Positions 10,207 through 22,200 of a stretch of DNA of 64,000 nucleotides are shown in pieces. Source of the stretch: Drosophila persimilis (Eukaryota; Arthropoda; Insecta; Diptera; Drosophilidae). The stretch spans positions 558,001 through 622,000 of the forward strand of contig NW_020825350.1 of the NCBI RefSeq assembly GCF_003286085.1, read 5' to 3'. A model generated the notes under the pieces. The model made no database searches and was not told the DNA's origin. It saw only the letters and a program-made list of their open reading frames with translations. The position numbers and the translations under genes are program-made. Each line of letters begins with the position of its first letter. Positions within the stretch are counted from its first letter, which is position 1.

Positions 10207-13200
10207 ATGGATAATCCTGCTTATGTGATCGATTGCGAGCGCGAGTTCGGTGAGTGCCCCCACCAATGAAGAAAAAGGGATTTCTTGAAAAAGTGTTAAC
10301 ATGTTGTGAAAGAATTCAGTGTGAAGATTCATGAAGAAAGATTCCATGGTGAAATGCTTTGTGGATTTGATGGCAGAACAGTAAGAGAACGAATCTTGAA
10401 AGATTCCTTCGAGAAAGCTTTCCAAAGAAAGATTTCATTCAATGATACAAATACTATGGTGAAATGGTCACAGTTTCTTTTTTTGTGTGTTTAAAAGGAA
10501 TCGAACGAATTGTGAAATAATGGCCAAAGATTCGGTGATATTTCCTGGTGAAATTATATATGTATGTATGTATATACATATGTATGATTCCTCTATATGT
10601 ATAGTTGAGTCGAAGAAAAATTCGAAACTATTTACTTTTGGATTGCTATGCTTTATTATTGCCAAAATGACTTTGTATTGTATTTTTTGGTATACATATA
10701 TAAGATATATGCGGTATATAACATATGTATATATGTGGTATATGCCCATCAGTTACAGATTCAATTCTATATCGTATGCATATCGGTATCGAGTACACTG
10801 TAGTAGTTATTGATCGTGAGTTCAATTCTCGTGTCTTTGGATGCGGATGCAGTTCCTCTTTCTCTTGATTTTTCTTGAGTGCTGAGTGTGGATATGGGTA
10901 TTATATGAATAGAACGAGCTGGGCGAGAAGGTCACGTCCGAAATCGGTTATATATATATATATATATATGGGTGTATATATGTCATATGGTATGGTATAC
11001 ATAACTTGTGTTTGGGTATGCAAATATGTCTTAGAGCTGGGCACGTTAAGACCCCTATCTTCTGGGTGGGGTAGGGTTGGGTATTGGCTATTTGGTATTT
11101 CAAGCCGAACGACTATAATTCCTGGAGTGTATTTGTATTTGTCTATATGCATATAACCGATCTCAATCGATCCTAGGAGGTGCCAAAGCAGAACCAGCTT
11201 CGCGTGAGGTGACTTGAGTGCAGTTTTTTTTTGTTTTTTTTAACATTTCAATATGATATTTTTGTCTCCGTATCTTAATGTGGGTAGTATGTTATTTTCT
11301 GGGTACTCTCTGTACTCTCTAAAGTTAGCTAGTTATTGTAGTTGGAGTAGCATTCGCTAGCTGCCTGGAAGCAGTGTCCTAGGTGGGGTGAGTTTGCTGG
11401 TGAGCTTGAGCTTGAGCTGGAGCTGGCCGCTGCTGGTGAGATCTCTGTGATATATATCGATCGACTACTGAAGTGGGTCCCGTATAATGCGCGTGTCCGT
11501 GTGGTCTCTCGCTGTATGTGGTGTGTGTGAGTGGTTCAAGTGTGGTACATCAACTAACATCGTAACTAGTATTGTTTCAACTATCGTTTGAACTGTACGT
11601 AACATTATTATAACATCCTCTATATAGTATTGCCTGGATCTTTATATGTATGTATCTTTGTATCATCTATCTGAAGTTGTGATAGGTTTTCCATCCTCTC
11701 TGGGCTGGTTGACTACCTAAGTTATGTAGTGAGTGGCGAAAGCCCAATATTTCTCCAGGTTGAAACTTTAATTGGCCAACTATTCAGATATATGTAAATT
11801 AAACAATAGCGGTAGCGGATTGTGTTTTTAAAAAGTTTTTATTTTACTTCGAACTTCACTGATATAGATTTAAGTAGAGGGTCACAAAGGAATTCCGGGC
11901 AAGGGATTGCGCGATCTTAATATTGAGCTAGACTTTGCGGTGTCGCTGCTGGATCAAGACTGATTTGAACTTTCTGATCTTTGCATCGTTGATCCCTTTC
12001 GGGAATCGTTTTTCTATAAACATTTCAATTGATTTCGCCATCCCGAGTATTAGATTTCGTCATCCAAAGAGAGAACTGTAAAAGGCCTAAAGTGCAGGAT
12101 CTGCAGAAAGCCGGGAGTGAGATTGTTTATGAGAAGCCGGGTGTGGGCAAACATTGGTTTTCCATTTAGGCGAGTGTCAAAGATTGGGATTGCGGCGGGG
12201 GCGCTTGAGATTGTACATCTTAGAAATCAATTAGGCGGAGGCCCAAGATTGAAATTGTTTTCGTTTTGGAAAGCCAAAGATTGTTTACAACTCGTATAAG
12301 AGCTCAATGGAATTGGGTACGTTAACTCCCCCCATTCTTAAATGTTTCGTCCCGATACATTTTGAAGTTCTGATAGAGCTCTAATTTCTTCTGACAGTAT
12401 TTGAATGTTGCTTTCCACTATTTCTTCTGACGGTATTCTTATTGATTTAATAAGTACAAATTTGGTTAATTTATAGCCGAAGTAAAATAACATTAACAAT
12501 ATCAAAATGATTAAAAATAATGTTGTTAATGGTAAGGCCGTATTACCTAATGTTATAAGGGGATTTAAAATATTAACATTATCAAAAGAAAATTGCTTAT
12601 CATTCGATTGTATATAATCGACTAATTCAAAATCGCTATATCTATGATGCGATATATATTTTAGAATTTTACCCTTATCATTTATGTGGGTTATATTATT
12701 TATTACAATTGTGTTGTTGAATATAAGGAGATACGATCCTAACAAAGTAGTATTGTCTACGATATTTTTGCCTGAAACTAATATGGCACCATCCTGAATG
12801 ATGTCTATTTCTTTGTTTTTTTCCCTTTTTTTAGTGCAGTTGGCTTTAAAGCCATTAAGTAAATTGGTGAAACAGGTACTCTTTAAATTTATTTGTGCGT
12901 AATTGTTAAAAGTTTCACTTTTAAAATTATTCATTAAATAGTATTTCTCCTTACATTCACAAACTTTTTCACTTATAACTAACATTCCATCATTTTGTGA
13001 GATGGCTCTTGCATGGTAAAACTTGCAAATATCTTTAATTTGAGGATATTTTATGTAAATGATTATTAAATCTGCATTTCGAATTATTTTAACCGTTGCA
13101 ATGTCCAACAGATCAGACAGTTCAACATTATGTTTTTCATGCTTATAAATGTCCTCTATTTCGTTTTTATTTAAAATTTTTGTATTGAAAATGTTTACTT

Positions 13201-16200
13201 TTAAGAGGGTTATGGTATCAACTAAATTTAGTAGGTCAAAAGTTATTAATTTTAAACGATGCTTTCTCAGTATCGTTTCTTCATTGAAGATGACATTCTT
13301 TAATGAATTTGATAGCAATTCAATTTCTTTGAAAAATTTGGAATTTATTACAAATTGTTTATTATTATTTTCAGTTAATTCATTTACTTTATTTTGTATT
13401 TTCAAAAAGTCGTCATGATCAGGGCTGCCTGCTATCCATTTCCAAATGGTACCTAATTCATTTATTCCCCTTTCTTTCCGTTTTGGAACTAATTCTGAAA
13501 TCATTAATTTTAATAGACTTAAGTCCATTGATATTTCCCACTCATCGTCTGAATTAATTGATTTGTTGACATATTTGGATTCTTTATCAATTATCTCTCT
13601 ATAAAAACTCAAATTAGTAATATGGAAAAGTTCAGCGTATGTTTCATAAGTGTAAACGTCTCTGTCGTCTTTGAGCAATAGATAGTCACTATGCGTATAG
13701 TCAATTACTTCCGCAGTCGTCAATATAACAAAAGTCAGTATTAGTATATTCGCATACATTTTGAAATATCCGGTAGGGGTCGTCCTTCTTAGTTTGGCAG
13801 ATCTTCGAACGGGTCTTCCTTCTTAAATTTCTTTGCTCAGCTGGGTCTTCTGGGGGTCTTCCTTCTTTGGCTTCGCTGATCGTTTCACTTTCTTTGTATT
13901 TTGGTTTTGTCGGTTTTGTTGGTTTTGTTTTTTAAAAACTTTGGATTTCTTTGGTTTTTTTTGTATTTACGAATTGCCTTGATTAGCTTTTTGTTTTATT
14001 TGTATTTTGCGTTGTATTTGTATTTGTATTGGTATTTGTATTTGTATTTGTATTTGTATTTGTATTTGTTTTTGCACACCCTAAGCTCCGGTTTGTTTCC
14101 TTTTTATCTCACTTTTTTTTATCTATATCACACAGTCACTCCGCGTTTTTAATTTTGAAGGATTTATTCCATTAATTAATTGTCCTTCGGGTTTCGGCAC
14201 GACGCAACACTTTTATCATTCGGTGCTTTTTAGACAACGTCGCCCCACGTTGGGCGCCAATTAAACAATAGCGGTAGCGGATTGTGTTTTTAAAAAGTTT
14301 TTATTTTACTTCGAACTTCACTGATATAGATTTAAGTAGAGGGTCACAAAGGAATTCCGGGCAAGGGATTGCGCGATCTTAATATTGAGCTAGACTTTGC
14401 GGTGTCGCTGCTGGATCAAGACTGATTTGAACTTTCTGATCTTTGCATCGTTGATCCCTTTCGGGAATCGTTTTTCTATAAACATTTCAATTGATTTCGC
14501 CATCCCGAGTATTAGATTTCGTCATCCAAAGAGAGAACTGTAAAAGGCCTAAAGTGCAGGATCTGCAGAAAGCCGGGAGTGAGATTGTTTATGAGAAGCC
14601 GGGTGTGGGCAAACATTGGTTTTCCATTTAGGCGAGTGTCAAAGATTGGGATTGCGGCGGGGGCGCTTGAGATTGTACATCTTAGAAATCAATTAGGCGG
14701 AGGCCCAAGATTGAAATTGTTTTCGTTTTGGAAAGCCAAAGATTGTTTACAACTCGTATAAGAGCTCAATGGAATTGGGTACGTTAACTTGTATGTATGT
14801 ATATATGTGTCTCCCTCCTATACGTATATGTGTAAGTACATATGTAAGCGTGTAAAAAAATGGAGTAAAACCAGGAAGTTGACGTGGTCTGAGCGGCTCC
14901 GCTTACTTCTCGAAGATCAGCTCGCCGGTGAGGAACGGATTGAGGTACGTCTGGGAGTCGTAACCGGAGACAGAGGCGGTGGTGGTCCTCTTGCGTGCCT
15001 GCGCCCCCCCTCGACGCTCGCCGTGCGCATGGTTGTGGGCGTGGTGCGAGGGCCGCTTCTCCTCGCTGGGGCTGAGGATCAAAGGTATCGGCATCGAGGT
15101 GTACAGTTGCAGCTGTGGCTGCTGCACGATTGTGCCGGCCGCCGGATTCAGCGGCGTGTCCATGTAGCCATGGGGTACTGTTGCCGCAGCCGTGGCCGCC
15201 AGCTGCTCACCCGCGGACGTGGTGCTGGCAGTGACAGAACTAGAAATGGAACTGCTACCTAAGCCTGAGCTGGAGGGCAGCTTCTTCAACCCGCCCGCAC
15301 GCGCCCTATGATGCTTGTAGTGGCCACGATGCGTCTTGCGCTTTAGGTGTCCTATGCCGGAGCTGTCCGCCGGTGGCGAGGTGTCCAACAGCATGGGAAA
15401 ATGATGGCCAGTGGTTGCACCCTTGCCCATCTCCTCCATGTTAGATGGTTGCGGGGCAGGCGGCTCCATGCGGAAGGCTCCAAGGTCACTGATGCTGCCA
15501 CTGCTGCTGTTATTGGCGGAGGGGACGACGAGGGGCTTCTTGAGCGGCTCCCGGGGATTGGGATGCGGATGCGCCTGAATGATGGTGGCCGTGGCGAAGA
15601 TCTCCTGGAAGCGGTTACTCGCCTCCAGCTGTTGGAGGTGGAGGTGCTGTTTCTGCAGGAACTGCTGGCGCTGCTGTTGCAGGTGGTTATGGATGCGATA
15701 CTGCTCGAGGATGTGCTTGTAGAACTGCTCCGCTGTGACTTCCGATGAATTTAGTAGGCGAATTGCTATTTTCTCGGGTATCACAATTTTATCTGCAAGA
15801 AACGGTAACAGCAATTAGGAAATATTTCTATTCAAAGAAAAACTATAATTACAATAATTATATATATAAATAATAAGCGCGCGGAATATGCAATATATTT
15901 TATAAATCGTTTTGTATCGCTGTTTGCAAAAAGGGACATCTGTCTCTTTTTCTCTACTCTCACAACAACACCAGCCGTTTTATCTGGTTCCCTCCTGCCA
16001 GGGGCCGCACACTGCACGAGGAAGGGTGTGTGAGAGCAGGTTAGAGAATGAGTTAGCTCGTGGAAGGCGTTGCGTAGCCCCTGCGATTTCATTTGTGTCT
16101 TGTGGCTGTAACAGGGTGATATCAGAGGAGTCTGGATACAAACTCTTGATAATCCGGATACAAGTCTCTGAGATCTAGGCGCTCATCGGGAAGGGTAGAC

Positions 16201-19200
16201 ACAGTGTACATACATACATATGTATATCGGCTATTGATGCTGATCATGCACATTAATACATATGTACTTTGCGGGGTCGAAAACGCTTCTTTCTGGGTGT
16301 CACACACATCTACTTTGAGCACAAATACAATAAACCGCTATACTCTTCGACTAGCGGGTATCAAAATATAAACAGCTCAAGGCCACTTGATTATCGTTCC
16401 TATAGCTGTTTCTTTTTTGTTAAAGTTTTTAACTTTAACAAGAGAACTGAGAGTATCTCGAGGTCTTATCGTTACCGCTTTAAAAATGATTAATAAAATA
16501 TCATCCGCTTAATGTTATATTGTGGTTTGTTTTAAGGTTTGCTTAGAAATACCGGCATGTATCTTAGAGCTGAGAGGGGGTGTTTCCAAAAAGTTGTCCA
16601 AGCGGACATGATATCAGAGTCATACTCGTACATTCTCTGTGTTCAGCCGGTTAAGAACTTGCATTTATTTATTTTTGAATAACGTAGAAGGGAATTTGAA
16701 GTTTTTTAACACCTTTTACCACACAGCAAAGTGTAGAGATTTCTGTAGTACCTGATTATAATTTCCCTTTTATGTTTTGATATATACTATATGTATGTAC
16801 ATATATGTATATGTATCCCTCCCAATGGCATATCGATAGCTGGGGGCCCATAGTAGGTCATACCAATACATAAAAACATACGTGCATACATATGTATGTC
16901 TCTGTGTCCGGCAGGTCAAGAAATTTGCTTCACCATGCCCTCTGCCTTCTGCTGTGGCAAATTTAATTTTCCTTGATATAATATCCCATTTATTTGGCTC
17001 CTCCCTATGCCACTCGAGACGAGCATGAGATTCTCTGTGTTAATTGCTCCGAATTAGATTGATTGAACTGCAAACTGCAAATGAAAATGCATACACAGAC
17101 AGTGGAAAACTGCACCCTTTTGTGGGTGTGGAGAGAGTGAGGGTGACTGGAGGGTGGCTTGGGGTTGGGGATGTACTCGTGTGCATGACACCCCATTGAC
17201 CTAATTTCGAGTTGATTTACAAAAACTGAACAAAAATCGAAGGGACAGAAGGGGACGAGAGAGCGAGGCGGTAAAATGTGTGCAACTTTCACGCCCTTCC
17301 GTTTCGGGCATTGAGAACCATCCAACCCCATCGATAATGGTCTTCCACCCTGCCACCGGCCCGGATTTGGGCCATGTCGCAGCTCGATTTAAGCCACAGT
17401 GTCCGGGCAGTTGACCAGCAGATTGACCACAACGCAAATTGGCATACTCGGAATATGAAATGGGTTAATAAGGATACGATTGGGTCAGTTAGGTTTGGGT
17501 TGCGTTGGCTTGATTGCGGTTCCCAGTGGGGCTCCCAGTCCCGCTGATCCCGTCTTAGTCTTACCGCAATGATTGGCCTTGGTAACAAACGGCCGGATGG
17601 TCGGATCCCATATGAATATGTAGTAGAGCGAGAGCATGATGGCCGCCAGCGAGACGCATAGGACGTAGACGGCGACGGTCAGGATGCGGATGACCTTACG
17701 GTTGCTTTGCTGCGGCTGGTAGCAGCGACTTATTGTTTCTGTGGGCGGCAGTTTCACTTTCTCCTCCAGCGAATTCACTTTTGAGTTCATTTTGATTGAA
17801 GTTTTTGATTGGAGTTCCGTTTGATTCTATGCTTTCTATGCTGTATTTTAGCTGTCTTTGGTTATCTTTGGTATCTTCGGTTGATATGTTTCAGCCCTTT
17901 ATGTTGCTTTTGTTTCGTTTTCGGTTTCCTGTTTGGCAGTGACCGTTAGTCCAACTGTTGTTTTAAATGCAATATTCCGTGTTGACGTTTCGCTTGTTTT
18001 TGTTCTTGTTCTTCCTTGTTGGGTAGCGGGACGTGTCGCGGCAAGAGTAGAAAAAATGTTTCAGAGGGGCGACCAAGAGCGGCAGCGCGCACACACAGCG
18101 TGCAAAAAACTGTATTCGAACCGACGCGTCGAGCGTATGCAAGTGAAATGACGACGCCGTCGCCAAAAAGCTCAAAGCGGCAGAGGAGTAGCGAGCAGGC
18201 AGCAGAGACCCACAGCACACAGCAGCCTGCCAGCGCAGGAGCTTCGTGTTCGTGCTCTTTCTCTGTTTCTCTCTCTCTCTCTCTCTCCCTCTCTCTCTCT
18301 CTGGTCTTCGTGTCATCATGGCCTTGCCTACAGCTTCGGTATCGGCTTGAGCTGCTGCCCGCGCTAGTGTTTTGTTGCTGTTGTTCGCTTGACTTCATTT
18401 GCGATCCTCAGTCGCCCTCGCATTTAATTTCATTCATAAAATGCCTGTTTGCGCCCGCCCGCTCTCTGCCCCTCCCCCGACAATGCCAGCCGCTTCTCAT
18501 TTGCATTTTCGTGCGAATGGAAGATGCTGCTATTGCTGCAGCTGTAGCTTTAGCGGCGTAGGAGTCAGTCTCCTCTCGCTCTCTCCCTGGTTTTTGTTGC
18601 AGGCCACACTGCTGGCACTCGCCACTGGCAGCTGGAATTCCACAAACAAAACCGCATCCATTGTGGGGGCACGTCGGCACGTCTCTCCCTCGCTGCTGCT
18701 GCTACTGCTGCGTTGTTTTGTGTGTCAAGTGCGGCACCCCCATGACTCCTATGACTCAACTCTTGCGGAAATGAAATTGCGCGGTTGGATGGCATCGCTT
18801 CCATCAATCATTCAACCAGTGAGCCCGCCAGTCAGTCAATCAGCCTGGAAAATTTGCAATTTTTAGGCGCAATCATACCCCATACCGCTGCCCATACCAT
18901 GTGGGGGCGTAGCACTGACAGTGGCTGGCAACCTTCGCAGGTGATTCGAAGGACGCCTGCCGCAACGGCTCTACCGATGTTTTTTTTCTGCTCTCGCCTC
19001 GCCAACAACTTTCGCTTAAGCTGCTCCCCCCCTGGTACACCTTCGTTTTCGTTGCCTTGCGCTGGTTGACGGGTCTCGGTTCGGGTTCGGGCTCGGGCTC
19101 GGGTTCGGGCTCAGGCTCGGTATCGGTCTCGGTCTCGGTGTCGGGCTCTAGGCTTTGTGCCCAGGGGGGTGAACGAACTGCAACTAGGTCACTAGGACAG

Positions 19201-22200
19201 CGGGCGGCAGCGACTGCAATCGCCGAGCCAGCAGAGCAGTGAGAATCGAGCGACAGGCAAGAGAACAGTGGCGTGGAGACGAAACAGGGAGACGGGTGAC
19301 AGGGGTGGACACGGACACCGACACGGACACCAAGCGATTGCAATGTTGCCCATTGATTTTGTTGTATAAGCTGTGCACACTGGCACATACACTTGTGGTC
19401 AAACGAATAGGTACTCTTCCATAGCTTGGTCTTAAGCTAAAATATTCGAAATATAACCAACAACAAGAGGGAGTGACAATCTTCTTTCCGAAGCTTTTAA
19501 TGCAAATCCATCGCTCCTATAACACGGAATGTCCAATTTGATTATAATTCATACTATAAGTAAGTGGACCCGTAACGTAATGTTGAAACTGAACTTTAAC
19601 GGGATGTTTTCCGGGCCCTGTCACCTGAGACATCACCTGTAGATTCTGTGAAAGGAAGCCGGAGAGCATCGGAAAACATCCTATGTGATGCCCCCCTGCA
19701 ATCAATAGAATGAGATATCAAAATTTGGGGGAAACAACAGTGCCCCTTCACAGGAAATGCTTAACTTCATTGAAATTCCAAACATGTCGGGATCTTCCAA
19801 ATAATCCCAGATCAGTGAACGCATGGTTGAAGAGCAACAAGGCCTTGTAGTAATAATAAAATGTTAAATAATGAAATGAAAATGCATCTATAAATCAATG
19901 GGCACGTAGAGAAAACCAAACCATTATAGCCATTATTATAAGTAGAGGTGGCAGTTTTATTAGTGTTGCACCTAGTATTTTGAATATAAGTGTGTAAGTG
20001 TATATATTCGTCAAGTTGGCCAAGATGTAGGCCACACTCACACAGGCACACTGCAACGCACACACACACACGCACACACACACATACATACATATATATA
20101 AATCCATTCGCATTTTGCATTGTTGCACAGTTGCCCTCAAGGAGCTTTCCTCGTTGTCGTTGGCCAGGTGGAGCCTTCCATGCTGGCCTCGAAAATTATG
20201 GGCGCCAGCTTGCAATATAGCCACCCTATGCACTTGCCCACCTGCCCAACGCCACTTGCACGTTGCACCCTTGGAGCCACCACTAAGGAGCCAACAACTC
20301 GGTTTATCTTTCTGCTTACTTATGTATGTATATGGACGTTCCGACAAAGCTGATTAAGAAGCGTGCGCAGTGGGACCCGAGTCCAGGAGGGACAACACGG
20401 AGCAATGTAGCGCAAAGAGCAAGGGGAGACAAGCTTCCTTAAGATAAACTAAGAAAGAGCAAACATAGTGGAGTCCTTTCAATTGAAACTTGAACTTTGA
20501 TTTAATTAAGAGGGGAACTCTTAGGACTACCTTCAGGAGTGCGGGTTCCAGAATTGAACGATAATTCCGAGCTTAACTTGAATTCATCGTAGAGCTGACA
20601 GTGTGGAGGCCAGAGCCCTGCATGAATCCACAGTATTCATAAAACCACTGCTATACACATGTCTCTTTAATGATTTCGACCATTGCGAATCCTACCCTCC
20701 ACTCAGATTCGAATCACTCCGAATAACGAAGAGCCGAGTGGGAGCACTGCGGATTCAAATCAGCAAGCTTCGTCCGCAGTCTCTGAAATGAATCAAAACG
20801 TGACACGGACTTCCTTTTTCTGCGGGCTGTGCACTTTTCGGATCTGACGACTCCTGCTTCGTACAGCCTAGGATAAGGACAGCTAAGACGCTGACTCTAA
20901 CTGATCGAACGAAGCCACCCACCGAGTCCCAGCGAATCGATTCTGTTGCCTGTTCATGCAGGGCTCTAGTATTTACAACTGTCCTCTAAAAAGATGAAAG
21001 TCAAGGTCTTTAGCTTCCTTATACTCCCTATACTCAAAAGGTATCCCCGAACAGAGAACCACCCATGACATTAATTGAATAAAATGGATTCCACGACTCC
21101 TATCTTTATGACACAGTCGATTGATTTAATCCGTATTTTGGGTAATATATTTTGCAGGGTCCGGCTGGGCTTACCGAAATCAAATTTCTTTTCTGAGATA
21201 TCCAAATCGAGGGCAGCTTTAGCCGAAGGCGGGCTTCTTCTGCCCCTTGAAGACGGGCGGCATGCGCGAGTCCCAGAAGAAGATGTGGTAGATAGACAGA
21301 AAGAAGCCCAGGCAGCACAGTCCGCACAGATAGATGACGATGACAAAGTAGCGTGCCAAGCGCTCTGTGCAGGTGGGCTTCGCGAACACGATCTCTTCCA
21401 GCTGTGGTGACTTCGGCACATACGAACAGGTGCTCCTCCGGGGGGCACTGCTGCTGGCCAGGCGAACGCTGCTCCCGCTGGTGGGCGCCTTTGAGGCCTC
21501 AAGCTCCTCCTCGTCGCAGTCGTCTGCCCTCACATTAGACTCTATGATGTTCACAATCTTTGCCAGATTGGCAATGCTAGTGGCGGCTCCCAGAGCATTT
21601 CCTGCTCCACTTGAAGTGGCGGCACCACACACAGACGAAGACGAAGACGCGGACGCGGACATTGTGGACATGACGGCCTCTAGCCCGGCTCGCCGTGCGG
21701 CGCTTCTATTACTGATTTGATGTCTCCGGCGATTAAATCAAAATCGGCACGCGGCTAGCATAATGCCGGACTATCCCTGGCTACCGTCTCGTCTCTCCCG
21801 ACTCTGCGATTTAGGGGCACGTAGTAAAGCGGATTAATTTTGTGCGTGGCTGTCAACTTTTGATATCGGGCCCGGCGCACTAATTAATCCCTCCCAAAGG
21901 GCAGGGCGAGAAGGCGCACACACACACGCACACACATACAACCTGAGGGCGAGGGCAGTGGCCCATTGAGACTCACCCAATCTGGTCACTGATGATGATG
22001 ATGGCAGTCGAGGAGGCAGTTCGGATGGACTCGACTCCCCCTCCCTTCCTAGCCGATGGGATGCGTATGCTTGAACACAGGCAGGGGCGGCATGCGCGAG
22101 TCCCAGATGAACAGATAGTAGGCGGCCAGGGTCAAGCCCATGCCGCTGACCCCGCCCATGTAGAGGATCAGCGTGAGCAGCCGGAAGGTTTTCGACTCAA

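Larger units (their letters stand above)
11797..14789 (-). mobile_element. env-only provirus, copy 2: integrated copy of a spliced env RNA
   Basis: This 2993-bp insertion is in reverse orientation, flanked by TGTA duplications (11793-11796 and 14790-14793). It has two 531-bp LTRs sharing the same seven differences from copy 1 (six substitutions and one lost G), a primer site, a leader, an intact env and a polypurine tract. Gag and pol are absent. The leader-env junction at 13763/13762 corresponds exactly to joining bases 3245 and 8112 of copy 1, that is, the GTGAGC donor and CCAG acceptor. So the genome copied was the spliced env messenger RNA, reverse transcribed with normal strand transfers and integrated by an integrase supplied in trans. 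Identical LTRs indicate a recent event. Confidence 0.93.
17791..21218. other. Upstream region of the long INAF gene and spacer
   Basis: 17.8-18.4 kb resembles a fly 5' UTR and promoter on the minus strand. The stretch also contains a CT run (18267-18302), a TCGGGC/TCGGTC hexamer array (about 19075-19148), a CA run (about 20058-20092) and a MITE-like repeat (20612-20967). No supported coding sequence was found on either strand. Confidence 0.45.

Noticed and set aside
11797..14789. Copy 2 as a simple internal deletion of a full-length element
   Set aside because: Both breakpoints coincide with a donor and an acceptor with no extra or missing base, so splicing before reverse transcription is the simpler reading.
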